NCBI RefSeq assembly: GCF_000974425.1
Contig: NZ_CP010429.1
Location: 3,162,001-3,226,000 of the forward strand
DNA length: 64,000 nucleotides
Direction: 5' to 3'
Source of the DNA: Spirosoma radiotolerans
GTDB taxonomy: Bacteria > Bacteroidota > Bacteroidia > Cytophagales > Spirosomataceae
The position numbers and the translations under genes were made by a program. Positions 35,396 to 44,722 of the stretch are shown one piece after another. The notes below the pieces were generated by a model. It was not told the origin of the DNA and ran no database searches. It saw only the letters and a list, made by a program, of their open reading frames with translations. The number at the start of each line of letters is the position of its first letter. Position 1 is the stretch's first letter.

Positions 35396-36331
35396 TCAGT
35401 AAGGGAGTGCATCGACTTCGTGACGGTGAGGCAACGAGGCCTGTGCGCCCATGCGGGTAACCGAGATCGATGCAGCTTTACAGGCAAACGCCACCGCTTT
35501 GGGTAGGTCGTGCCCTTCGGCGATGGCTACCGCCAGCGCCCCGTTGAAACAGTCGCCAGCCGCTGTTGTATCAACCGCCGTGACGGGCGGAGCAGCAATC
35601 AGGGAAGCTCCGTCCGACGTTGACAGGTAGGCTCCCCGTGCGCCAAGGGTGATCACTACATTCGGCACCCCCGCTTCGTGAAGGCGCTGAGCAGCTTGCT
35701 GAGCAGAAGCTTCGTCGGTTACCCGGACACCCGTGAGCCATTCGGCTTCGCTTTCGTTGGGCGTAATAACGTGCAGACAAGCCAGCACCGCCGAGTCGAG
35801 AACCTGCGCCGGGGCCGGATTCAGCATCACCCGCATCCCGCGCTCGTAGCTCTGCTGAATAGCGTAGGCCACGGTTGGAATGGGGGTTTCCAATTGCAGC
35901 AGCACGACCGTGGCAGCAGGGTTGGTTTGGGCCTTTAGGGCTTGTGCCACCTGCGCCTGCCCTAGCCTGGCATTGGCGCCCGACGCCACCATGATGCAGT
36001 TCTCGCCCCGGCTATCCACCCCGATCAGGGCCACACCCGATGGTTCATCAGCGTCTGTCGTAACATAGTCGGTTTGAATTCCCTCCCGTTCAAACTGCTG
36101 GAGCGCCTGCCGACCAAATATATCATTGCCCACATTGGCTACAAAAGATACCCTGGTAGGCTGGCTACCAGCTCCGAGCCGGGCAGCGGCTACCGCCTGG
36201 TTGGCGCCTTTCCCGCCGGGATTCATGAGAAACGTACCGCCAAGGACGGTTTCTCCAGGGGCCGGGAGCTTGTCTCCCTTGATCACCATATCGGTGTTCG
36301 AACTGCCAATAACACAAACAACAGAAGACAT
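35396..36331 (-). CDS. rbsK: Ribokinase (PfkB family)
   Basis: A 311-residue sugar kinase. It shows CVIGSSNTDMVIKGDKLPAPGETVLGG with the substrate-binding NTD, NPGGKGANQAVAAARLG (first PfkB signature), and the C-terminal DTTAAGDCFNGALAVAIAEG with the catalytic Asp in the GD motif. ATP-dependent phosphorylation of ribose to ribose 5-phosphate is expected. It has its own promoter upstream and is followed after 34 bp by the exported ADP-ribosylglycohydrolase gene, so the pair probably salvages ribose released from nucleosides or ADP-ribose. Confidence 0.93.
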   Translation of the reverse strand: MSSVVCVIGSSNTDMVIKGDKLPAPGETVLGGTFLMNPGGKGANQAVAAARLGAGSQPTRVSFVANVGNDIFGRQALQQFEREGIQTDYVTTDADEPSGVALIGVDSRGENCIMVASGANARLGQAQVAQALKAQTNPAATVVLLQLETPIPTVAYAIQQSYERGMRVMLNPAPAQVLDSAVLACLHVITPNESEAEWLTGVRVTDEASAQQAAQRLHEAGVPNVVITLGARGAYLSTSDGASLIAAPPVTAVDTTAAGDCFNGALAVAIAEGHDLPKAVAFACKAASISVTRMGAQASLPHRHEVDALPY

Positions 36332-36353
36332 AACCAGAGATCAAATTTTTGAA

Positions 36354-36383
36354 CAAACCTATGTAATAATTGTACCCATCAAA
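36354..36383 (-). promoter_or_regulatory. Promoter of the ribokinase-ADP-ribosylglycohydrolase operon
   Basis: On the minus strand TTTG (36383-36380) is separated by 18 bases from TAGGTTTG (36361-36354), a full TAnnTTTG match, giving a transcription start about 15 bases before the ribokinase ATG. Confidence 0.6.
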
Positions 36384-36389
36384 GCCATT

Positions 36390-37280
36390 TTTTCATGACT
36401 TTAGCTATTTCCGGTAACCCAATAAGGCTAAAAAGTCATACAATTGAACTCAATACCCTTCTATTTTTAAAAATTCCTGGCTATTCATACATGACAGTCG
36501 ATGTACACCCTGCCACGCTCTATAAAACTCTGTTTCTGCGGTATCGGACGCATCATTTGCTAGGCAGCAGCAAAACCTGCCTGTGCAATCGACTCACTTT
36601 CGCATGATCGGCGATGGTACCGGGAGCCAGCGGGTCTACCGCAAACTAAAGGATCTGTTTGAAAACAACCCGACATTATGGGCGGAGCAACCGCTTTATT
36701 ACGTTTAGTTGCCCGACGGAATTTTAGCCGATTTGCGCCTGGGCTCATGAATCTACTGTTACATGCCCGTTTGGGTAATGTAGACTACCTCAGTTACGCT
36801 CTACGCCCGGCTGAACGGAAGTTTGAAGTCGCCGAACGATCGTCGGCAGGAGAACGCTTCTCGCTGACTGTTTTCCGTCAGTGGCTCAATGGCTGATTAA
36901 AGGCTAGTGTTTTGCATACCTTAGATTCGTTTAGCGGTAGCCTCGCCGGCCATCAACTGCTCCGCAATCTGGATTTGCGGATGTGGCTTGTAGTTCGCCT
37001 GTAATCGGCTCCACATTCGCTTATGCTTACCATATGCTGGCAGCTTTTTACTGACTATCGATCAAATTCTTCCGTTAATCGAAACGAAAATTAGTGACTA
37101 TACGACCAGGCTTAATTTTAAAACAAATAAGTGAATGAAGCCAATTTCTTTCCTATTGTTCCCATTCTCCACAAACCCAATAATCATCGACTTAAAGAAT
37201 AAAATCAACGCGAATTATAATTTTTTTTACAAGTTTTAGCCCGCAGCTCAGCAAAAAAAAGGCATAATCCGCCGTTAAAA
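36390..37280. other. About 890 bases of eroded, apparently non-coding DNA
   Basis: No intact gene fits. Two short coding-like traces are visible: on the plus strand a 34-residue frame 36604-36708 (MIGDGTGSQRVYRKLKDLFE...) continued in another frame to 36896, and on the minus strand a 31-residue frame 36921-37016 (ending AEQLMAGEATAKRI). Both end in stops soon after entering, so this may be the remains of one or two decayed genes. The distal part (37060-37280) is AT-rich. Confidence 0.4.
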
Positions 37281-38864
37281 TTAAATAATCTTCAACCGTT
37301 CTTCTTCCAGATCGATTTGATATAGCTGCCGACGGATAATTACTTCATCAATTTTCGGATCTTTATTGAGTTCGGTTAAATACTGCCGCTGGCACTCGAG
37401 CAATTCCACAAAAATTACCTTTGTTCTTTCAGTCATCCAGCTATCATCGGTGGCTTTTGCCCGCTCTTCCCACTGCTTCAGGAATTTCTCCATGCCGGCA
37501 TACCCATTCGGTTCTGTTTCATATTTATTTTTCAGAAACTCATAGACATGTTGTTTCAGGCCCTGTTTCATTCTCTGCCTGGTCAATTCTTCCGGTTCCT
37601 CCTCGATTATACTGTCAAACAATCGTGACCGTTTTATCAAATAAGGCAGCGTAAGTCCCTGCACCAGGAGAGTGAGTAGAATGACAACAAAGGTGATAAA
37701 TAAAATGAGGTTCCTTTGAGGAAAAGCCGTGCCATTATCCAGCGTGATGGGGATAGCTAAAGCCGCAGCCAGCGACACTACACCCCGCATACCCGTCCAG
37801 CCCAGCAGTAAAGGCATCAGCCAGCGCCTTCTGGTAAATCCGGAACGAGGCATTACGTTAGGACGAAAAATAAATGTTGCCAGCAAGGCCGCATACGAAC
37901 TAATGACTCTGGCAACAATTAACACGCCGGTTACCAACATGCCTGAACCAATGGCGGTCTGTAAGGGAATACCTTTTTCACGTAGACCTTCGATAATTTC
38001 GGGAAGTTCCAGACCGATGATCAGAAAAACAATACCGTTTAGAATAAACACAAAACTTTCCCACACACTAAAGCTTTGAATACGGCTGGCGCTGTTGAGA
38101 AAAACAAGTCGCCGGGCCGACATAAACAAGCCACCGCTTACGACAGCCAGCACACCCGAGCAATGAAACTGCTCCGCCACCCAATACATAAAATAAGGTT
38201 CAATCAGCGTCAGCGCTATGTTTGATGAAGGATCGAGCGGAAGTCGTTTATGGACCTGAATAAAAACCCAGGCCAGTAACAAACCGACACCCACGCCCCC
38301 TAGTACGGTCCATAAAAAACTCAGCGCTGCCTGCTGCCAGATAAACTGCCCTGTACCAATAGCGACTAAAGCGAACTGAAAAATAATCAGCGACGACGCA
38401 TCGTTGAGCAGGCTTTCCCCTTCCAGAATAGCCGAAGTGGATTTAGGAATTTTAACAAATTTGGTAATGGCTCCGGTGCTGACCGCATCCGGTGGCGATG
38501 TGATTCCGCCCAATAAAAAACCTAAAGCAATCGTAAATCCTGGGATGAAATGGTTAGCTGCCACCGCTACAGATAAGGCGGTAAAAAACACAACCAGAAA
38601 CGCAAAACTGCCAATAATGCGCCACCATTTTTTCATTTCTTTAAATGAGATCGACCAGGAAGCCTCAAATAAAAGTGGCGGCAAAAAAATAAAGAAAATA
38701 AGATCAGGATTGATTCGTACCCTTGGCAGCCCCGGAATAAAACTAATGAACAGCCCGGCCACGACCAGCAAAATCGGATACGCAATTTTTAGTTGATTTG
38801 CCCACATGTTTAGCAACACGATGGCCACAATCATGGCGAGCAGAAAAGGTAATAGGGCGTGCAT
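37281..38864 (-). CDS. CPA1 family Na+/H+ antiporter
   Basis: A 527-residue membrane protein with about 12 predicted membrane segments and a charged C-terminal cytoplasmic tail (about residues 400-527). The start at 38864 (MHALLPFLLAMIVAIVLLNMW) fits a membrane segment at the N-terminus; the frame is open to 38909. Family residues visible are FLPPLLFEASWSISF, the paired-Asp-type segment AILEGESLLNDASSLIIFQF (the SPPDAV... and ND... region), and GWTGMRGVVSLAAALAIP. It exchanges Na+ or K+ for protons. Monocistronic on the minus strand, downstream of the AraC gene. Confidence 0.9.
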   Translation of the reverse strand: MHALLPFLLAMIVAIVLLNMWANQLKIAYPILLVVAGLFISFIPGLPRVRINPDLIFFIFLPPLLFEASWSISFKEMKKWWRIIGSFAFLVVFFTALSVAVAANHFIPGFTIALGFLLGGITSPPDAVSTGAITKFVKIPKSTSAILEGESLLNDASSLIIFQFALVAIGTGQFIWQQAALSFLWTVLGGVGVGLLLAWVFIQVHKRLPLDPSSNIALTLIEPYFMYWVAEQFHCSGVLAVVSGGLFMSARRLVFLNSASRIQSFSVWESFVFILNGIVFLIIGLELPEIIEGLREKGIPLQTAIGSGMLVTGVLIVARVISSYAALLATFIFRPNVMPRSGFTRRRWLMPLLLGWTGMRGVVSLAAALAIPITLDNGTAFPQRNLILFITFVVILLTLLVQGLTLPYLIKRSRLFDSIIEEEPEELTRQRMKQGLKQHVYEFLKNKYETEPNGYAGMEKFLKQWEERAKATDDSWMTERTKVIFVELLECQRQYLTELNKDPKIDEVIIRRQLYQIDLEEERLKII

Positions 38865-38951
38865 TAATCTAAGGATGTATGGATGTTTCTTTACGAAATA
38901 GTTACTCAATACAATTAGCTCACCGGACGAAAATACTTATTGGATTTCTAA

Positions 38952-39872
38952 TTAATTGAACGATCGTCTGAAGGCTAATGGCGAAAGATTCGTTTTTGTT
39001 TTAAAGAGTTTACTAAACGATTGAGAATGTTCAAATCCCAACACGTAAGCCACTTCACTGACCGATAACGTGGTGGTGGACAATTTTTCTTTTGCTTTTT
39101 CAATCAGTTTGTCATGTATATAGTGTTGTGCATTTTGTCCGATCAGGGACCGCAACATATCACTTAAATAACTTGGCGACAGATTCACGTGTTCGGCCAG
39201 ATAGCCGACGGTCGGTAAACCCTGGTTTAAGGACAGTTCATCGTTAAAATAATTGTCTAACAGGTCTTCCAACCGTTGTAACAGGTCATTGTTAACGGCT
39301 TTGCGGGTAAGAAACTGACGTTTGTAAAACCGGTTCGCGTAATTGAGCAACAAATCAAGTTGTGAAATAACAACGTCCTGACTGAAATCATCAATCCGGC
39401 TGGACAATTCCTTTTCGATCATTTTAAAAATCTCAAAAATTGTTTCTTTTTCATCTTCCGAAAGATGCAACGTTTCGTTGGTTGAATACGAGAAAAAGCC
39501 ATACTGTTTAATGGTTTTGGCCAGGGGATATCCTAAAAGAAAATCTGGATGAATGAGCAACGTATACTCGGAGCACACGCTAGCATCGTTGTCATTGCTG
39601 CCAATAAGCTGGCCTGGCGAAGCGAATAACAAACCACCTTCATCAAAATCATAGTAACTCTGGCCGTACTTTAATTTGCCGTTCAGTTTTGGTTTGTACG
39701 ATAGTTTATAAAAGCCCAGCACATGATATTGGGGAAGTCCGGTCATGTCAGCCTGTACGTGTGCACCGTTGATCAGACTAACCAACGGATGTCGAGGCTT
39801 AGGCAAACCAAAGGCCCGATGCGCATCGGTTAGCGATTCAATTTTGTACGGGTGATTTTCTTCTTTTTTCAT
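38952..39872 (-). CDS. AraC family transcriptional regulator
   Basis: A 306-residue regulator with an N-terminal cupin-like sensing region (about 1-170) and a C-terminal AraC double helix-turn-helix: LPTVGYLAEHVNLSPSYLSDMLRSL followed by LSVSEVAYVLGFEHSQSFSKLFKTKTNLSPLAFRRS. It lies between an SDR gene and an antiporter on the same strand, with a hairpin between it and the SDR gene. It probably controls the SDR gene or itself. The inducer is unknown. Confidence 0.9.
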   Translation of the reverse strand: MKKEENHPYKIESLTDAHRAFGLPKPRHPLVSLINGAHVQADMTGLPQYHVLGFYKLSYKPKLNGKLKYGQSYYDFDEGGLLFASPGQLIGSNDNDASVCSEYTLLIHPDFLLGYPLAKTIKQYGFFSYSTNETLHLSEDEKETIFEIFKMIEKELSSRIDDFSQDVVISQLDLLLNYANRFYKRQFLTRKAVNNDLLQRLEDLLDNYFNDELSLNQGLPTVGYLAEHVNLSPSYLSDMLRSLIGQNAQHYIHDKLIEKAKEKLSTTTLSVSEVAYVLGFEHSQSFSKLFKTKTNLSPLAFRRSFN

Positions 39873-39881
39873 CCTTCAGTA

Positions 39882-39936
39882 GATAAAGTGATAACCGATC
39901 CTTAAAAATAGGATCGGTTATCACGGATGCTTTATC
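39882..39936 (-). terminator. Hairpin after the SDR gene, ahead of the AraC gene
   Basis: Perfect 14-bp arms 39888-39901 and 39911-39924 (GTGATAACCGATCC) with a 9-base AT loop, extended by an outer 7-bp match at 39882-39888 and 39930-39936. It ends 10 bases from the AraC start codon and so may also affect AraC translation. Confidence 0.65.
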
Positions 39937-39961
39937 AAAAAGTTTCCTGTTTGTGGGTTCC

Positions 39962-40843
39962 TTACATAGCTTGACCTTGAGCGGAGTTGGATACATCTTC
40001 CCAGGCTTCCCAGGTTGCCAGGCGTTCAGCATAGGCTGCGCGCACCCAAGGTAGACAATGGCTGCCTAAAAAGAACCGAAGTGGTGGATTTTCTGCATCC
40101 ACAATTGTAAAGAGTGCCTCAGGCGTTGCTTCCGGATCACCTCTTTCCATCGTTTTTAAACCATCGACAAACTGCGCCTTAAAATTGGTGTAAATATCGA
40201 GGCCTTGTGCAAACTTCAGGGATTCCTGACTTCCAAACTCGGTAGCATAGGCCCCTGGTTCAATAATGGTCACGTTGATGCCAAAGGGTTTAACCTCCGC
40301 GGCCAGGCTTTCGTGGATGGCTTCAAATGCCCATTTTGACGAACAATAGTAGCCGATCACGGGTAAGGTTACATGACCAAGATTGCTGGATGTACCGAGG
40401 ATATGACCGCCACCCTGCTTTCTCAATAACGGCAAAGCTGCCTGAATAACAGAAACGGGACCAATAATATTCGTTTCGTAAAGAGCACGAATATCATCCG
40501 CGCTGGCTTCCTCAATGGTGCCAACCAATGAATAACCGGCATTATTAAAGACAATATCCAGTCGGCCGAAATGAGCGTGTGCTTGCTCCAGGGCGGCTTT
40601 TACTTGCTCGGGCCGGGTAACGTCCAGCTCCAGCAGGAGTACGTTTTCGCCGTATTTTTCTTTTAGGTCGGCAATACTTTCCAGCTTGCGGGCGGTAGCC
40701 GCTACTTTGTCACCCCGCTTAAGCGCGGCATCGGCCCAAACGCGGCCAAAACCGCGGGAAGCGCCCGTGATGAACCAAATTTTAGTTGACGTTACAGGCG
40801 TTGACGCCGGTTGACTGCTTGCCTTTTCATTCTGATGTACCAT
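39962..40843 (-). CDS. Short-chain dehydrogenase/reductase (SDR)
   Basis: A 293-residue classical SDR. The N-terminal about 20 residues are a polar extension, then IWFITGASRGFGRVWADAAL carries the TGxxxGxG cofactor loop, RLDIVFNNAGYSL the NNAG motif, and YYCSSKWAFEAIHESLA the catalytic YxxSK motif. It is of the type annotated as oxidoreductases with wide specificity. It lies upstream of an AraC regulator on the same strand. A hairpin (40950-40980) and an AT-rich region lie upstream of its start. Confidence 0.9.
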   Translation of the reverse strand: MVHQNEKASSQPASTPVTSTKIWFITGASRGFGRVWADAALKRGDKVAATARKLESIADLKEKYGENVLLLELDVTRPEQVKAALEQAHAHFGRLDIVFNNAGYSLVGTIEEASADDIRALYETNIIGPVSVIQAALPLLRKQGGGHILGTSSNLGHVTLPVIGYYCSSKWAFEAIHESLAAEVKPFGINVTIIEPGAYATEFGSQESLKFAQGLDIYTNFKAQFVDGLKTMERGDPEATPEALFTIVDAENPPLRFFLGSHCLPWVRAAYAERLATWEAWEDVSNSAQGQAM

Positions 40844-41157
40844 GATGTATACCTTAAAGATTAATGATACATCAAAGGTCAGGCTGTAGGATTCGGTGCC
40901 TGTAGTCTAATTAAGGAGATTTGTAGTCAAAATGAGAAAAACCCAGTTCCAGTGTCGTTGCCACCTGGGTAACGACACTGTTCTAGTCGTTCCCCGCATC
41001 GTATGGATACTATAATCATCAAGGGCGTCGCTGATTACCATGAACCGCTGTCTCTGTTGTTCAACCAGCAGTCCCAATTCACTTCATCAGCCGTCAGCAA
41101 ACCGGGACTGTGATGCTCGGCATAGTCATAGACTATGGCCAATACTTACCTGATAAC
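40844..41157. other. Spacer upstream of the SDR gene
   Basis: It contains a 10-bp-arm hairpin (40950-40959 / 40971-40980, CAGTGTCGTT) that may be an operator or a terminator for the FAD oxidoreductase operon, and a 36-residue plus-strand frame (41003-41113, MDTIIIKGVADYHEP...) that could be the remains of a regulator gene. No intact gene is seen. Confidence 0.4.
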
Positions 41158-43170
41158 CTACTTGGACCCGGGTACGAACAAAACGGCATCGGCTACCACA
41201 ACCCCATCGGCGTCTTTTGTCGATACGTCCACAAAGCATTTTTTTCCCGGAGACAAAGCATACGATCCCAAGGACACCCATTCGCCGGAAGTCTGCCCTT
41301 CCACCCGAATATCGGACTCCCGAACGGGAACGGCTTTGGTCTGACTTCCATCCGATACAGCCAAATTCAGCGTGTGAGACGCCCCTGTAAGTTTCGGGAT
41401 GTAGATGTACACCTGGTAATTACCCGCTTTGGTAATGGATGGACTGAACCGTACGCTCTTCACCTCCGAACCCGAACCTGATGCAGTGAAATAACTGGGT
41501 CCATACGCTCCTTTCGGGTTATTATCCCGTGTCCACTCACCCGTGCGAGTTACCTGCGTAGGATCATCGTTATCGACCAGAATTTCGGGGGCGCGGCCAT
41601 CAGCCAGTGGATTGGTCTTCAGTAGGTTCTGTAGTTTTTTTACATCAATGGTCTGTACCGATGTTTTCCCGTCGATGGCCATACTGGCAGCCACCGCCGA
41701 CGACTGTGCCAGTACCATAAAGACCGGCTCCATACGGATAGACCCGTAGGCGATGTGGCTCGCCGACAGGCAAACGGGCATCATCAGGTTGGTACACTCA
41801 GTCGCTTTAGGAGTCAGGCAGCGGTACGAAATCGGGTACGGCGGGAAACCGCCAACCTGTACGTCGCCTTCATTCTTGACCATTTTTACGCCATTCTTCT
41901 CGACCACCAGCCGCTGGCAATTGTGTGAATCCATGGTATACGCGGCCATGCCTACGCCATCCGGCACCACTTCGCGACCCTGGCAGTTTGCCTGCGTCAT
42001 CACATGAGCACCCACCATGCGCCGGGCCTCCCGAACATACATTTGTGTCGACCAGTTGCCCGAATCGGTGTATTCGTCTTTCGGATAACCGAACTTGAGC
42101 ATCTCGGTCTGTATGTCTTTGCGCATCCGCGGGTCATGCCCGATGAAGTAGAGCAACCCTTTGTTGTACAGTTCGTGCTCGCGCTGAATAGCAGCCCGAC
42201 GCTCGTAACTGGCTTCGGGGAAGTCGTAGTTCATGCCAATCATATCGGTCGAAAACGGGCCGTTGTTGTTGATATCTGTTTTCTGGTTTGGCATCCGGTC
42301 GGGTTTGAGAATGGTGTTGAACGCCAGCTTGGGATTCTTTTCGATGGCCCGCAACAGCAGTTCATACCGGGTTGAGTCATAGCCTTCGGGGCGAGTGATG
42401 GGTATACTGTTGGCCGGGTCGCTGCTCAGGCAAATCCGAAAGTTATAAGCCTGCACGTCTTTATTTCCCGTACCGACAGGCAGCGCACTCGCCGTGCTGA
42501 TGCCCCACAAAAGACCGCTTTCGGGCTTGCCGGGCACTTTGTACGGGTCAACGCCATCGGCAAACTGATGTTTGTCCAGTAGTTGAAAGCCGTTATACGT
42601 TTCGCCGTAGGTCTTGTTGTCTTCACGGCCAACGGTATAGCTGACACCTGCTTTAGCCATCAGATCACCTTCGTAGGTGCAATCCAAAAAGACCTTGGCA
42701 TTAACCGTCCGAGTGGCATTTCCAGCCGACGATGGCTCCAGCGTGATGCTCTGAATAGACGTGCCCTGCTTCTTCACCGACCGGAGCCGGTAGGCATAGA
42801 GAACATTGACATTGGCCCGTTTGACATACGACTTAAAGAGGTCTTCCGCTACGTGGGGCTCAAAAATCCACTGTTCAAACTTCCCGTAATGCTTGCCAAT
42901 CTGGCGGTAGTAATCGCGGGCGATACCAGAGATGGCGTATTTGTTGCCGATGTCGGTATACCCCAGTCCGCCCGTCGTGAGTCCGCCGAGGTGGCGCCCC
43001 GGCTCGATCAGGATAACGGACTTACCCATCTTTTTAGCGGTATAAGCCGCCATCACCCCCGCCGACGAACCACCATACACGCATATATCGACCGTGACGG
43101 GGGCAGGCTGAGCGATTGATTGATTCGTTAGAAAAAAGCTTAGAAACAGTAAACGAATGGAGTTATGCAT
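41158..43170 (-). CDS. Exported FAD-dependent oxidoreductase with golvesin-like C-terminal domain
   Basis: A 670-residue protein with a signal peptide (about residues 1-20). The FAD domain begins VDICVYGGSSAGVMAAYTAKKMGKSVILIEPGRHLGGLTTGGLG, a Rossmann dinucleotide fold with GxSSAG. The middle resembles the 'FAD-dependent oxidoreductase, xanthan lyase-type' family. The C-terminal part (about residues 545-670; TRTGEWTRDNNPKGAYG... ) is a beta-sandwich of the golvesin/xanthan-lyase C-terminal type. It is the last gene of the sigma-FecR-SusC-SusD operon, which suggests an uptake-linked redox step on a sugar or plant compound. No coenzyme-binding residues are missing. Confidence 0.82.
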   Translation of the reverse strand: MHNSIRLLFLSFFLTNQSIAQPAPVTVDICVYGGSSAGVMAAYTAKKMGKSVILIEPGRHLGGLTTGGLGYTDIGNKYAISGIARDYYRQIGKHYGKFEQWIFEPHVAEDLFKSYVKRANVNVLYAYRLRSVKKQGTSIQSITLEPSSAGNATRTVNAKVFLDCTYEGDLMAKAGVSYTVGREDNKTYGETYNGFQLLDKHQFADGVDPYKVPGKPESGLLWGISTASALPVGTGNKDVQAYNFRICLSSDPANSIPITRPEGYDSTRYELLLRAIEKNPKLAFNTILKPDRMPNQKTDINNNGPFSTDMIGMNYDFPEASYERRAAIQREHELYNKGLLYFIGHDPRMRKDIQTEMLKFGYPKDEYTDSGNWSTQMYVREARRMVGAHVMTQANCQGREVVPDGVGMAAYTMDSHNCQRLVVEKNGVKMVKNEGDVQVGGFPPYPISYRCLTPKATECTNLMMPVCLSASHIAYGSIRMEPVFMVLAQSSAVAASMAIDGKTSVQTIDVKKLQNLLKTNPLADGRAPEILVDNDDPTQVTRTGEWTRDNNPKGAYGPSYFTASGSGSEVKSVRFSPSITKAGNYQVYIYIPKLTGASHTLNLAVSDGSQTKAVPVRESDIRVEGQTSGEWVSLGSYALSPGKKCFVDVSTKDADGVVVADAVLFVPGSK

Positions 43171-43208
43171 GATTGATTATCAAGTTGTGACTTTCCCTTC
43201 CTATTGGC

Positions 43209-44639
43209 TTAATACCCCGGATTCTGGTCCAGTTTAGGGTTTACATCGCGTTCGGTCTGGGGAATTGGGAAGAGGTAATGGTGGTCATCGACGGGTATGG
43301 TTGGGTTCTGCGCTTTTAAGGCGCTAACAAGCCGTTTAGTCCGAACCAGATCATACCAGCGATGTCCCTCGAACGCCAGTTCCAGCCGACGCTCCAGCAG
43401 CAGGCTATCCCGAAACTGCGCCTGACTCAGGTTAGCGGTCAGGTTCGGTAACCCCGCCCGGTTACGAACCCGATTGATGGTTGTGTAAGCATCAGCACTG
43501 TTGGCTGATTGCTCGTTGAGGGCTTCGGCGTACATCAGCAGCACATCGGGATAGCGTATAATGGGGTAGTTATTGCCGCCATCGCCGTTGCCCGTAGCCG
43601 TTGGGTCCAGGTATTTGTTCACGTAGCAGGGGAACAACACGCTGGCCGGGGCAGCTGGGGTACTGGTGGCGCTATAGAGTTTCAGCGTGACGTTCCGGCG
43701 TTTGTCGTCGGCGCGGTAGGCTCTGTACAGGTTTTCGGTAGCGGGATCATCTCCAAACCCGGCCACGCCATTGACTCGGTCGAAGTTCGGCCGCATGTAG
43801 CCCTGCATCAGGCTTCCCTCATTAAACCCGCCACTCAGGGCCTGCATCTCAAAGACGGCTTCTTTCCCGTTCTTGTTGGCAATCAGAAACGCATCAGCGA
43901 AGTTGGCCCATAAATCATACGTGGCCAGGTCAATAACTTCTTTCGCTTTCGCCGATGCCTTCGGCCAGTCCTGTCGAGTCAGATACACCTTTGCCAGAAA
44001 CGCTTTTGCAGCACCTTTCGTCGCCCGACCTTTGTCGGCGGTCGAGTATGTTGTTGGCAGTACGGCTTCGGCTTCGGTAAAATCCTGAATAACGAGTTTA
44101 TACACATCATCGGCCGATGCCCTCGCCACAGAAAGGTCATTCAACGATGTGGTTTCAACGGTGATGATCGGCACACCACCAAACAGGCGGACGAGGGTGA
44201 AGTAATAAAATCCACGCATAAATTTCGCTTCGGCAATGTACCGGGCTTTCAGGTCGCCATCCATTGGGATACCGGGCACCCGGGCAATAACCGCATTGGC
44301 CCGGTTGATGGCCGAATAGACCGTCGACCAGATGGACTGAAAAGTGTTGGTGGCGGGGGTAAACGTGTACTTGTCGAGGTCATTTTTAGGCTGGTTAGCG
44401 GTCGAGCGGCCGTTCCCCCATTCGGCGTCGTCGGTCGCCTGGTCCTGCAAAATCCACATGACCTGCCCATATAGGTTGGCGTTATTTAGCGGATCATAAA
44501 CCGCGCTGACGGCAGCTTTGGCATCGTCGGCATTTTTGTAAAAGTTAGTCGGGGTGAAACTGGATTCGGGTTTCTGATCCAGCACATCGCAGGATGTCAG
44601 CACCCCAATCAGGCAAAGAAGAACTATATTTTTTTTCAT
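43209..44639 (-). CDS. SusD/RagB family outer-membrane nutrient-binding lipoprotein
   Basis: A 476-residue lipoprotein: signal peptide with lipobox LTSC (Cys about residue 17), then the SusD fold with TPR-like helices (AAVSAVYDPLNNANLYG, RGFYYFTLVRLFGGVPII) and the C-terminal motif YPIIRYPDVLLMYAEALNEQ followed by RLELAFEGHRWYDLVRTKRL. It sits 84 bp downstream of the SusC-like gene and would bind the oligosaccharide or other substrate at the cell surface for that transporter. Confidence 0.95.
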   Translation of the reverse strand: MKKNIVLLCLIGVLTSCDVLDQKPESSFTPTNFYKNADDAKAAVSAVYDPLNNANLYGQVMWILQDQATDDAEWGNGRSTANQPKNDLDKYTFTPATNTFQSIWSTVYSAINRANAVIARVPGIPMDGDLKARYIAEAKFMRGFYYFTLVRLFGGVPIITVETTSLNDLSVARASADDVYKLVIQDFTEAEAVLPTTYSTADKGRATKGAAKAFLAKVYLTRQDWPKASAKAKEVIDLATYDLWANFADAFLIANKNGKEAVFEMQALSGGFNEGSLMQGYMRPNFDRVNGVAGFGDDPATENLYRAYRADDKRRNVTLKLYSATSTPAAPASVLFPCYVNKYLDPTATGNGDGGNNYPIIRYPDVLLMYAEALNEQSANSADAYTTINRVRNRAGLPNLTANLSQAQFRDSLLLERRLELAFEGHRWYDLVRTKRLVSALKAQNPTIPVDDHHYLFPIPQTERDVNPKLDQNPGY

Positions 44640-44656
44640 GGCTCAGAGATTAGTAA

Positions 44657-44718
44657 AGGATACAAGATGTAGGATGTAGGATGTATCTGGAGACCCGATA
44701 AAGTAGTACATCATATAT
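44657..44718. repeat. Low-complexity word hairpin (GATGTAGGAT type)
   Basis: Tandem AAGATGTAGGATGTAGG words face an imperfect inverted copy (TACATCATATATCTTAT) in the SusC-SusD spacer. Same sequence words as the hairpin at 62524-62637. Confidence 0.5.
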
Positions 44719-44722
44719 CTTA

